Positions 1 through 10,422 of a stretch of DNA of 64,000 nt are shown in pieces. Numbering within the stretch: the first letter of the stretch is position 1; each line of letters opens with the position of its first letter. The position numbers and the translations under genes were made by a program. Where the stretch lies: positions 388,001-452,000 of the forward strand of contig OX442424.1 in assembly GCA_949361645.1 (NCBI GenBank), written 5' to 3'. This stretch comes from Spongilla lacustris (Eukaryota > Porifera > Demospongiae > Spongillida > Spongillidae). The notes below the pieces were generated by a model. It was not told the origin of the DNA, did no database searches, and worked only from the letters and a program-made list of their open reading frames with translations.

Positions 1-450
1 AGAACCCCAAAACACAGGCATGTTGTGAGTGAATTACTCCCGCCTGAAAACAAAGAGAAACCATTAGAGCTCGCCGATTCTTGTAAGGCTATAGTTGTTT
101 AAAATTTTTAAAGCCTTTACCCAACCCACGTACGATCACGCTTGTCAGACATGACGTTTCCATATTAGTGAGAGCGCTCTGTCATCCTTTGTTTACACAC
201 GAGGGAGACGCGCTCATTTCCTTTTGTACGCCTAGACACTTTCAGTTTAAAATTTTGATTTTGTTGTTTTTAAAATATTGTTCAGACGGACCTAGGTGGT
301 CGACCAGCGCTGGTCCTCTGCATTTTGTTACGGCAGTTTGTAATTATATAAACATATTACACATGTACACGCGTGCAGAAAATTATACACAGGCTCCCAG
401 CTGCAAGCATCAGGCATCCATGTCGATTTTGCCCAGGTCCAATTAAGTAT
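1..450. other. Left edge, no gene recognised
   Basis: No reading frame here resembles a known protein. It lies upstream of SPOUT1, so it may hold that gene's promoter and first exon, but I could not pin down a start codon or a splice donor feeding the first recognisable SPOUT1 exon. Confidence 0.3.
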
Positions 451-1049
451 AGGCATCGAGGTGGGCTATGGTGTAGGCACTGAGTGGGCTATGGTGTAGG
501 CATTGAGTGGGGGGCTATGGTGTAGGCATTGAGTGGGGGGCTATGGTGTAGGCACTGAGTGGGCTATGGTGTAGGCATTGAGTGGGGGGCTATGGTGTAG
601 GCATTGAGTGGGGGGTTATGGTGTAGGCACTGAGTGGGCTATGGTGTAGGCATTGAGTGGGGGGCTATGGTGTAGGCATTGAGTGGGGGGCTATGGTGTA
701 GGCACTGAGTGGGCTATGGTGTAGGCATTGAGTGGGGGGCTATGGTGTAGGCATTGAGTGGGGGGTTATGGTGTAGGCACTGAGTGGGCTATGGTGTAGG
801 CATTGAGTGGGGGGCTATGGTGTAGGCACTGAGTGGGGGGCTATGGTGTAGGCATTGAGTGGGCTATGGTGTAGGCATTGAAGTGGGCTATGGTGTAGGC
901 ATTGAGTGGGGGGCTATGGTGTAGGCACTGAGTGGGGGGCTATGGTGTAGGCATTGAGTGGGGGGCTATGGTGTAGGCATTGAGGTGGGCTATGGTGTAG
1001 GCATTGAGTGGGGGGCTATGGTGTAGGCATTGAGTGGGGGGCTATGGTG
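451..1049. repeat. Minisatellite, unit about 23-29 bp, upstream of or inside SPOUT1
   Basis: Roughly two dozen tandem units built on GGCTATGGTGTAGGCATTGA. Units differ mainly in the length of a G run (GTGGG or GTGGGGGG) and in CACTGA versus CATTGA, and larger blocks of units repeat in order, a sign of stepwise expansion. It probably lies in the 5' flank or first intron of SPOUT1. Confidence 0.9.
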
Positions 1050-1152
1050 CTGTTTAGAATAACAAGAAACAGTTTCATATATTTGTTCTTGTGTCTCTAA
1101 TGGTAGACTAATGTTGGAAGGCTATAACATTATTAGTGAATAGATATTGCAG

Positions 1153-3306
1153 ACAGGCCCCATTTCAGTGACCCAAAATCTTGCTTTGTCTGACCTTACA
1201 TTAGCTGTGCCTGAGACAAGAAGGTTGGATGGTGTTAGTTACACAGTCACCATTGCTCTTCCTGGCTCCATTGTTGATGGTGTGCTCCTTCCAGAACTGA
1301 AAACGTACCTGGCAGGACAGGTTAGCTGTAAGGAGGAGCCACTTGTGTGGCTTCTGATCCTTGTCTTTACAAGATTGGCAGGGCAGCGTCTGTGTTCTGT
1401 GTGGATGAGATTGTGGTGTTTGACGAAGCTGGCAGTACCAAGTAAGTAGTGCTATCACCTGGGTGCTTGTTATGATGTTGTGTCATTTGTAGTCGGGCAA
1501 AGTTGCTCTCAGAAAGCTGTAACAGCAACTCAGCGTCCTTCTTATCTCGTGTCTTGCAGTACCTTGAAACCCCTCAGTATGTGGGTGTGGGTGTGGGTGT
1601 GGCCATCATATGTACATGTATGTATGTACACACACAATAGATACCTCAGAAAACTGTTGTTTCCCCTGCATCCAGATCTGAAGTTTGTTGGTAGGTCTGA
1701 TTAAGCCTTTGGCTTGGATGAATGTGGTTGTTTCCAAACAGGTTTGCTGAACTCGTTGGACTGCCCTCATCATGTGAAGGTAGAGGATGAGGCTCGCTAC
1801 AGGGAGGGTGTGGTCTTGGATCGTCCAACTAAGAGCAGTGCCGGGAAAGGTTCCTTTGTGGAGTGTGGTCTGAAGAAGGTGACTACCACGTCATGAGGTC
1901 CCACAAGACAAACTGTTTCCTTTCGTATGTAGAATGTTAGGGTTGACAAGCACATCAAGCCAGGGGTCCGTGTGACAGTAATGATGGAACCCTCACTAAA
2001 GAAAGGTGGGGGTGTGGTCTTATCTTACATACTAGCAGCATGGTGTGTGTGGATGCAGCAGACCCAAAGTACTTTGTGGGCAAGGTGGTATCTCCCACCT
2101 CCCCCAGGATGGAGGCCGGTACCTACTGGGGGTACAGAGTGCGATTTGCCCATAGCCTTGGAGCCATATTCACTGAATCACCATATGAGGTGAGCAAGCC
2201 ATAATTGTGTGCCAATGTGTACAAAGGGTGGGTATGACTTATGTGTGTGCCCTTGTGTGCAAAGGGTGGGTATGACTTGGCTGTTGGTACCTCGGAGAGT
2301 GGAAGAAGTGTGGACCTTGTTAAATGTCTCCCCCAGTTCCAGTGAGCACACAGGTCTGATGTAGATGCATTCCATTATTAATACATGGTGTTGCCCATAG
2401 ACATCTTCTTGTTGTCTTTGGGGGGCAGAAGGGTCTTGGTTATAGCCTTGAGTGCGATGAAGATCTGAAGGTGGATGATGTTAGCCATCTGTTTGACCTC
2501 TATCTTAACACATGTCCACTACATGGCACTAAATCAATACGACCAGAGGTAGGCCATATTTGGGGGTGTGGCCCGGTTAGGAGGAGGGGTGTTGTATCAC
2601 TTTGTGATTGGTCAAATTGGTTAGTTCATAGAGATACAGCCAAGGCATAGCCATGGGGTAGGCATAGCCATGGGGTAGGCACATAGCCACGGGGTAGGCA
2701 CATAGCCACGGGGTAGGCACATAGCCATGGGGTAGGCACATAGCCATGGGGTAGGCACATAGCCATGGGGTAGGCACATAGCCATGGGGTAGGCACATAG
2801 CCATGGGGTAGGCACATAGCCATGGGGTAGGCACAGCCATGGGGTAGGCACATAGCCATGGGGTAGGCACATAGCCATGGGGTAGGCACATAGCCATGGG
2901 GTAGGCACATAGCCATGGGGTAGGCACATAGCCATGGGGTAGGCACATAGCCATGGGGTAGGCACATAGCCATGGGGTAGGCACATAGCCATGGGGTAGG
3001 CACATAGCCATGGGGTAGGCACATAGCCATGGGGTAGGCACATAGCCATGGGGTAGGCACATAGCCATGAGGTAGGCACATAGCCATGGGGTAGGCACAT
3101 AGCCACGGGGTAGGCACATAGCCATGGGGTAGGCATAGCCACACCATTTGCTGGAATGGTTGAGCAGTTAATTGTGTGACTGTAACTAACGGTAACTGGG
3201 TGTTTTGCTTTGTCTGATGACGTAGGAAGCTATTTTCATCACCATGTCAACACTAAGGCCCTTGATCACCACAAGTGTGGGTGAGAGTGTTAGTGGTGAC
3301 CTGTGA
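1153..3306 (+). CDS. SPOUT1: SPOUT1 / C9orf114-type SPOUT-fold RNA methyltransferase, 5' end incomplete
   Basis: Putative SAM-dependent SPOUT methyltransferase; the human protein (CENP-32) binds RNA and associates with spindles. Exons read: from 1206 or earlier to 1320, then 1374-1441, 1493-1576, 1641-1690, 1742-1878, 1933-2005, 2059-2189, 2265-2341, 2401-2548 and 3226-3306; phases agree from exon to exon. Family landmarks in order: ALPGSIVD, PELKTYLAGQ, FCVDEIVVFDE, QYLRKLLFP, LDCPHH, REGVVLDRPT, GSFVECGLKK, TYWGYRVRFA, GYDLAVGTSE, VVFGGQKGL, LFDLYLNTCP and EAIFITMSTLRPL before the stop. The N-terminal Lys-rich part of the family is missing: it lies in an unfound upstream exon. The last intron carries a 19-bp minisatellite. 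A partial 3' copy lies at 6831-7768. Confidence 0.88.
2642..3139. repeat. 19-bp minisatellite in last SPOUT1 intron (copy A)
   Basis: About 26 tandem copies of the unit GCCATGGGGTAGGCACATA, with a few ACGGGG and shortened GGCATA variants. It sits between exon 2401-2548 and the last exon. All reading frames through it are open only because the unit is not a multiple of three; no protein is implied. The block duplicate has about 23 copies. Confidence 0.95.
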
Positions 3307-3751
3307 GGAGGAACAGCAGTCCTGTGAGAACTAAACTGTTCCAATAAACCGTTTATTCAAATCATTGTTATTTTTGTTATCCAGTGAATATTGCGTACAT
3401 CCTAACTGTATTAGTTAATTAAGTCTATGATACATGCACTGTATGTCTGTGCCTCTTGTGTAATGTGTGTGGTGTGTCTGTACAATTATGTTATGGTACA
3501 AGTGCTTAGTAGCATATTACGTAATAACCATTAATGCCCACTGATGGTCTCATGTTGGCCATTTGGTTGTTATGTAATATCTGTCATTGACTTCAGATGG
3601 CAACCTGCTTTTGATAGCGCCCCCCCCCCCCCCCCCCCCGTCCTTTGACCCTAGCCCATTCTTTGGGGTACCCCTTCTCTTTCAAACTGTCCCATTTGAC
3701 TCTGTCCAATGATAGTTTGTACTGATACAATGTGTGTGTCATTACTGGTAC
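3307..3751. other. SPOUT1 3' UTR and convergent intergenic spacer
   Basis: It contains the AATAAA polyadenylation signal at 3343-3348, 37 bp after the SPOUT1 stop, and a run of about 20 C at 3620-3639. The next gene ends toward it from the right. Nothing else is recognisable. Confidence 0.7.
3343..3348 (+). promoter_or_regulatory. SPOUT1 polyadenylation signal
   Basis: Canonical AATAAA shortly downstream of the SPOUT1 stop. The same hexamer is preserved in the duplicated block near 7805. Confidence 0.75.
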
Positions 3752-5370
3752 TCATAAGGCAGGAGTGTTGTCATAGCGATGAGTCTTCATGTGTGATCTC
3801 AGACCAGCGGACTGTGTGAAGGATCTGCCACAGTGCTTGCACTTGTATGGTTTTTCTCCAGTGTGCAATCGCTCGTGGCTCTTGAGTGTGGACGCTTGGC
3901 AGAAAGTTCTGTGGCAGTACCTACATCTGTAGGGCCTTTCCCCAGTGTGGATACGTGCGTGTGCTCTTAGACTACCCTGGGAGAGGAACACTCTCTTGCA
4001 TTCTTCACAGTTCCATGTTGTTCCATCCTTACTCCTCGAGAACATGCCATACACCAGATCAGAGAGGGGTGGGGAGGAGGAGGAGGGGGGTGGGGATCCT
4101 GTCAGAGCTGAGTGGGGTACATGTTCTCCCGCTGGAGGTGACAAGTCTTGCAGCTCAGGAAGGGGTCTGTAAAGGTGAGGTGGAGATTTAGTGGCCTGGC
4201 AAGGGGATGTTGTAAGGTGTGGTCCTAAAGAGATTGGGGAAAGAGATGCATGTAGCTGATACAGAGCAGGGACAACAGTCTGGATAGTAACTATTTGGAT
4301 TCTAGTTGATCTGGCATTATACCTTCAGCGGATTGCCCCTCCCCTTCCTGGAGGGCGTGGCCTGTAGCAGACGCATCATTTAAGCTCATGCATGTATCTG
4401 CCAATTGCAGCTGTTGACCTACATGCGACGGAAAAACATGTACGCGCGGCCGGCTAACCGCAAGTTGTTGCGCAACACGCACCTGCTGCCATCACTCCGC
4501 ACAGGTTCGGAAGCACGCGACACCCGGAAGGAATGCCCATGTATAGGTCATATTGTTCATCGTCGTACCAGACCAACAGCTCCTCGTGCGAGCCAACGTC
4601 GCGAGTGGTTTCGAAGTATAAACATCCGTTATACGGCTGCACAGCTCGCAAGTTCTGTTCGCGGGTGTGTCGCGCGCATTGGATGAGCGTCATCCAGTTA
4701 CCGTACTTTGAGCTGACTGCATCGATATAGCCTAGCAGAATTCCATCTTGGTAGATCTAGTAGTAAACAGTGCGAATTGAGAGGTGGTATAGGGGCATGC
4801 GCACTGGCAAAATTAACAGACCTCCCAAAGCAACTCGCTGTGAGTGAGATACTGCCGCTTGTCCACGCGGTTCTTTAAAACCGCCTTTCCAACGTACGGA
4901 CCAAGGAGAGTACCTGCCAATCAACCACGCACTATTATAATTTTGTTTTGTTGACAAATTTGAGTGCATTGGGGAGGAGGGTATACCTTTTGGAAGCGGC
5001 TCGGAGGTGTAGACTCCAACGGCTACAAGATTGACTGCAGATAAGGCGAAGTGGAAGATAGAAGGCATGTTTTTGTAGCCATCTTGAGCTTCAGATAGCA
5101 TCCTCTTCATCTGTTCGCTGTAAGGCCTCACTACGAAGGATTTTCATAGTACTCCATGCTGCCATTATGCACATAATATTGTGGGTGCTTGCATGCACAC
5201 TCACTAGAAGGTAACGCTTTTCCATATAGAGAAAAGTTAATGACCTCTCTATTGAACATGTAGATCACCACTCCACTTTGCTTCTCTTCGTAATCGCGCA
5301 CATCAGGCGTTGCAGTGTCGCCGGATTCGCTTGGCCCTGTCGCCGGGATCTCTTCCATTTCGACATGCAT
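3752..5370 (-). pseudogene. PRDM-family gene, copy A, frameshifted before the zinc fingers
   Basis: PRDM proteins pair a SET-like PR domain with C2H2 zinc fingers and act as chromatin-associated transcription regulators. Inferred exons: 5370-5153, 5117-4987, 4913-4822, 4756-4483 and 4397-3752. The PR domain shows SEPLPKG, LLGPYVGKAV, CARHTREQNL, ELLVWYDDE and YMGIPS. Three C2H2 fingers with GERPY and GEKPY linkers lie at the end. Relative to copy B one A is missing between 4307 and 4308, so the last exon hits a stop at 4291-4293 and the fingers are out of frame. Copy A is either a pseudogene, a PR-domain-only allele, or carries a sequence error. Confidence 0.8.
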
Positions 5371-5924
5371 TTTAAATATCACTTTCGCTGCAGTGTGAGC
5401 TTTTAGCTATATCGGCCCGGGTTAAAAGAGAGCTACCAGCTGCTATATCGCCGAACACTAATGTCTACATACAGTACTATAGACCGACATAGTACTTTCA
5501 ATACATGTCTGATAATGGCAGCTGCTAATATTTGATACGATTATAGATTTCAGCGTATGAAAACGTCTCCGGACTTTCCAATCAAAGCAATGCAGTCGCC
5601 TAGGCGCAAGGCGTTTTGTTTTCTAAAATTTGTTATATGACAAATAAGGCGATATGTACGGCTTCATTGAGAATACTTTGCAGTATAGAAATCTTTGGTT
5701 TGAAAAGTCCATTGTTAGCTATCTATACATTGCTTGGTGACAGCTATTGATCATCCATGCGAAAAGCACAGCAATTTTTTTTTCATGGTGTGTGTGTGTG
5801 TGCTGTGTGTGTGGGTGTACCTATTGCACCACGGTCTCCTTTTAGTGTTTAATTGGTTGAAGTGTACAAACATATCAAATTCAGAAACAGAAGGTACACA
5901 TCAGAGAGGAGAGAAGGTGACATG

Positions 5925-6706
5925 TTAGTGTTTGGGCAAGTCTTCTAAGGATGTAGCAAAGTGGAAGTCCTGGGGGAACAGCAGGCCTTTGGATGGGTAC
6001 AGCAGCCGATAAGACTGACGTATAGTGCTATCTGCCACGCCCACCACATCTCCAACCTCTGGAGACCAACAAAACCAACACATTAATGCAACCAAATGTG
6101 CCAGCTCCATGTGGTACTCATATATAAGAACAGCCACAAAGCACACATATCTAATACATCTGATACAAAGCACATGACAAATTGACACAAAGCACATGAC
6201 AAGTTGACACACATGACAAGTTGACACAAAGCATATGGTATGCTAACAGTTTGTCAATAGGACTCATCAGAAGTTATGAATCAAGGTGATTTATTGAGGT
6301 TATGGCCCAGTTGATCTTACTGATGAGGTTATGGCCGAGGTGATCTTACTGATGAGGTTACCTTACTGATGAAGTTATGGCTGAGGTGACCTTACTGATG
6401 AGGTTATGGCTGAGGTGACCTTAGTGATGAGGTTATGGCTGAGGTGACCTTAGTGATGAGGTTATGGCTGAGGTGACTTTAGTGATGAGGTTATGGCTGA
6501 GGTGACCTTACTGATGAGGTTATGGCTAAGGTGACCTTAGTGATGAGGTTATGGCTGAGGTGACCTTAGTGATAAGGTTATGGCTGAGGTGACCTTAGTG
6601 ATGAGGTTATGGCTGAGTTGATCTTACTGACCTTTCTGTGTTTTCTTGACATCAGAGGCCTGTGAAGCCATATACATAGCAGCTGCAGCAATAGACAGAT
6701 AGACGT
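5925..6706 (-). pseudogene. GTF2B 3' fragment (last two exons) in copy A
   Basis: Exons 6706-6632 and 6058-5925 correspond to the last two TFIIB exons (landmarks [10 protein letters not shown] and [15 protein letters not shown], ending in LEDLPKH). No upstream TFIIB exon lies to the right within copy A, because the block ends in the preceding intron. The first exon also lacks 2 bp (GT on the coding strand) compared with the intact gene, which shifts its frame. Confidence 0.88.
6285..6622. repeat. 28-29-bp minisatellite in GTF2B intron (copy A)
   Basis: About 12 units of the type GAGGTTATGGCTGAGGTGAC followed by CTTAGTGAT. The same array in copy B (about 10850-11000) has only about five units. 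Confidence 0.9.
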
Positions 6707-6812
6707 CTGGGGAGGAGGGTGACAGTGAATGGGTAAAAGATGGGGTGAGTTGGGAATGATTACCAGACATGGAACATAGCTGATGCATAACAGACATGGA
6801 ACATAGCTGATG

Positions 6813-6830
6813 AGGATGAAGGAGGGGGGA
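6813..6830. other. Junction filler between block copies A and B
   Basis: Eighteen purine-rich bases separate the last base matching copy B from the first base of copy B. They resemble the GGAGGATGAGGGAGGG-type sequence further into the intact GTF2B intron (about 11385-11465), so they may be the degraded end of the block. Confidence 0.6.
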
Positions 6831-7768
6831 GGACCTTGTTAGATGTCTCCCCCAGTTCAAGTGAGCACACAGGTCTGATGTAGATGCATTCCATTATTAA
6901 TACATGGTGTTGCCCATAGACATCTTCTTGTTGTCTTTGGGGGGCAGAAGGGTCTTGGTTATAGCCTTGAGTGCGATGAAGATCTGAAGGTGGATGATGT
7001 TAGCCATCTGTTTGACCTCTATCTTAACACATGTCCACTACATGGCACTAAATCAATACGACCAGAGGTAGGCCATATTTGGGGGTGTGGCCCGGTTAGG
7101 AGGAGGGGTGTTGTATCACTTTGTGATTGGTCAAATTGGTTAGTTCATAGAGATACAGCCAAGGCATAGCCATGGGGTAGGCATAGCCATGGGGTAGGCA
7201 CATAGCCATGGGGTAGGCACATAGCCATGGGGTAGGCACATAGCCATGGGGTAGGCACATAGCCATGGGGTAGGCACATAGCCATGGGGTAGGCACATAG
7301 CCATGGGGTAGGCACATAGCCATGGGGTAGGCACATAGCCATGGGGTAGGCACATAGCCATGGGGTAGGCACATAGCCATGGGGTAGGCACATAGCCATG
7401 GGGTAGGCATAGCCATGGGGTAGGCACATAGCCATGGGGTAGGCACATAGCCATGGGGTAGGCACATAGCCATGGGGTAGGCACATAGCCATGGGGTAGG
7501 CACATAGCCATGGGGTAGGCACATAGCCATGGGGTAGGCACATAGCCATGGGGTAGGCACATAGCCATGGGGTAGGCACATAGCCATGGGGTAGGCATAG
7601 CCACACCATTTGCTGGAATGGTTGAGCAGTTAATTGTGTGACTGTAACTAACGGTAACTGGGTGTTTTGCTTTGTCTGATGACGTAGGAAGCTATTTTCA
7701 TCACCATGTCAACACTAAGGCCCTTGATCACCACAAGTGTGGGTGAGAGTGTTAGTGGTGACCTGTGA
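6831..7768 (+). pseudogene. SPOUT1 3' fragment in copy B
   Basis: It begins inside SPOUT1 exon 8 (only its last 28 or so bases) and retains the exon at 6920-7067 and the last exon at 7688-7768, still in frame and ending at the same stop. There is no upstream part, so it cannot make the full enzyme. The intron between them carries the duplicated 19-bp array. Confidence 0.88.
7161..7600. repeat. 19-bp minisatellite (copy B)
   Basis: About 23 copies of the same unit as 2642-3139. It is more homogeneous than copy A: the ACGGGG variants are absent. Confidence 0.95.
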
Positions 7769-8240
7769 GGAGGAACAGCAGTCCTGTGAGAACTAAACTG
7801 TTCCAATAAACCGTTTATTCAAATCATTGTTATTTTTGTTATCCAGTGAATATTGCGTACATCCTAACTGTATTAGTTAATTAAGTCTATGATACATGCA
7901 CTGTATGTCTGTGCCTCTTGTGTAATGTGTGTGGTGTGTCTGTACAATTATGTTATGGTACAAGTGCTTAGTAGCATATTATGTAATAACCACGATGGTC
8001 TCATGTTGGCCATTTGGTTGTTATGTAATATCTGTCATTGACTTCAGATGGCAACCTGCTTTTGATAGCGCCCCCCCCCCCCCCCCCCCCCCTCCCTGTT
8101 CTTTGACCCTAGCCCATTCTTTGGGGTACCCCTTCTCTTTCAAACTGCCCCATTTAAAAATGTTACTCTGTATTCACTTGTCAAGGATAGTTTGTACTGA
8201 TACAACGTGTGTGAGGGTGTGTGTGTGTCATTACTGGTAC

Positions 8241-9863
8241 TCATAAGGCAGGAGTGTTGTCATAGCGATGAGTCTTCATGTGTGATCTCAGACCAGCGGA
8301 CTGTGTGAAGGATCTGCCACAGTGCTTGCACTTGTATGGTTTTTCTCCAGTGTGCAATCGCTCATGGCTCTTGAGTGTGGACGCTTGGCAGAAAGTTCTG
8401 TGGCAGTACCTACATCTGTAGGGCCTTTCCCCAGTGTGGATACGTGCGTGTGCTCTTAGACTACCCTGGGAGAGGAACACTCTCTTGCATTCTTCACAGT
8501 TCCATGTTGTTCCATCCTTACTCCTCGAGAACATGCCGTACACCAGATCAGAGGGGGGTGGGGAGGAGGAGGAGGAGGGTGGGGATCCTGTCAGAGCTGA
8601 GTGGGGTACATGTTCTCCCGCTGGAGGTGACAAGTCTTGCAGCTCAGGAAGGGGTCTGTAAAGGTGAGGTGGAGATTTAGTGGCCTGGCAAGGGGATGTT
8701 GTAAGGTGTGGTCCTAAAGAGATTGGGGAAAGAGATGCATGTAGCTGATACAGAGCAGGGACAACAGTCTGGATAGTAACTATTTGGATTCTAGTTAGAT
8801 CTGGCATTATACCTTCAGCGGATTGCCCCTCCCCTTCCTGGAGGGCGTGGCCTGTAGCAGACGCATCATTTAAGCTCATGCATGTATCTGCCAATTGCAG
8901 CTGTTGACCTACATGCGACGGAATAAATAAATACATCTACGTGCGGCCGGCTAACCGCAAGTTGTTGCGCAACACGCACCTGCTGCCATCACTCCGCACA
9001 GGTTCGGAAGCACGCGACACCCGGAAGGAATGCCCATGTATAGGTCATATTGTTCATCGTCGTACCAGACCAACAGTTCCTCGTGCGAGCCAACGTCGCG
9101 AGTGGTTTCGAAGTATAAACATCCGTTATACGGCTGCACAGCTCGCAAGTTCTGTTCGCGGGTGTGTCGCGCGCATTGGATGAGCGTCATCCAGTTACCG
9201 TACTTTGAGCTGACTGCATCGATATAGCCTAGCAGAACGCCATCTTGGTAGATCTAGTAGTAAACAGTGCGAATTGAGAGGTGGTATAGGGGCATGCGCA
9301 CTGGCAAAATTAACAGACCTCCCAAAGCAACTCGCTGTGAGTGAGATACTGCTGCTTGTCCACGCGGTTCTTTAAAACCGCCTTTCCAACGTACGGACCA
9401 AGGAGAGTACCTGTCGATCAACCAAGCACTATAATTTTGTTTTGTTGACAATTTGAGTGCATTGGGGAGGAGGGTATACCTTTTGGAAGCGGCTCGGAGG
9501 TGTAGACTCCAACGGCTACAAGATTGACTGCAGATAAGGCGAAGTGGAAGATAGAAGGCATGTTTTTGTAGCCATCTTGAGCTTCAGATAGCATCCTCTT
9601 CATCTGTTCGCTGTAAGGCCTCACTACGAAGGGTTTTCATAGTACTCCATGCTGCCATTATGCACATAATATTGTGGGTGCTTGCATGCACACTCACTAG
9701 AAGGTAACGCTTTTCCATATAGAGAAAAGTTAATGACCTCTCTATTGAACATGCAGATCTCCACTCCACTTTGCTTCTCTTCGTAATCGCGCACATCAGG
9801 CGTTGCAGTGTCGCCGGATTCGCTTGGCCCTGTCGCCGGGATCTCTTCCATTTCGACACGCAT
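8241..9863 (-). CDS. PRDM-family PR/SET-domain zinc-finger protein, copy B (intact)
   Basis: Inferred exons 9863-9646, 9610-9480, 9410-9319, 9253-8980 and 8887-8241 splice to an open frame of about 453 residues. The PR domain (roughly residues 75-235) carries LLGPYVGKAVLKNRVDKRQ, the CARHTREQNL strand and the ELLVWYDDE motif, ending at GIPS. A Ser/Pro-rich linker follows, then three consecutive C2H2 fingers with TGERPY and TGEKPY linkers close to the C-terminus. Three terminal fingers plus an N-terminal PR domain recall PRDM12 in layout, but I cannot assign a subfamily. The first intron would be only 35 bp and is the weakest part of the model. Expected in the nucleus as a sequence-specific regulator. 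Confidence 0.82.
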
Positions 9864-10422
9864 TTTAAATATCACTTTCGCTGCAGTGTGAGCTTTCAGC
9901 TATATCGGCCCGGGTTAAAAGAGAGCTACCAGCTGCTATATCGCCGAACACTAATGTCTACATACAGTACCATAGACCGACATAGTACTTTCAATACATG
10001 TCTGATAATGGCAGCTGCTAATATTTGATACGATTATAGATTTCAGCGTATGAAAACGTCTCCGGACTTTCCAATCAAAGCAATGCAGTCGCCTAGGCGC
10101 AAGGCGTTTTGTTTTCTAAAATTTGTTATATGACAAATAAGGCGATATGTACGGCTTCATTGAGAATACTTTGCTAGTATAGAAATCTTTGGTTTGAAAA
10201 GTCCATTGTTAGCTATCTATACATTGCTTGGTGACAGCTATTGATCATCCATGCGAAAAGCACAGCAATTTTTTTTTCATGGTGTGTGTGTGTGTGTGTG
10301 CTGTGTGTGTGGGTGTACCTATTGCACCACGGTCTCCTTTTAGTGTTTAATTGGTTGAAGTGTACAAACATATCAAATTCAGAAACAGAAGGTACACATC
10401 AGAGAGGAGAGAAGGTGACACG

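Larger units (their letters stand above)
2312..6812. repeat. Tandem block, copy A (4.5 kb)
   Basis: Near-identical over its whole length to 6831-11186, in the same orientation. It runs from inside SPOUT1 exon 8 across the PRDM gene into a GTF2B intron. Differences are scattered substitutions, small indels and array copy-number changes. Confidence 0.95.

Noticed and set aside
2577..3147. Long overlapping open frames of AMCLPHGYVPTPWL-type repeats (also 7096-7609)
   Set aside because: All three minus frames are open because the 19-bp unit lacks stops. The array sits in a SPOUT1 intron with good flanking splice sites.
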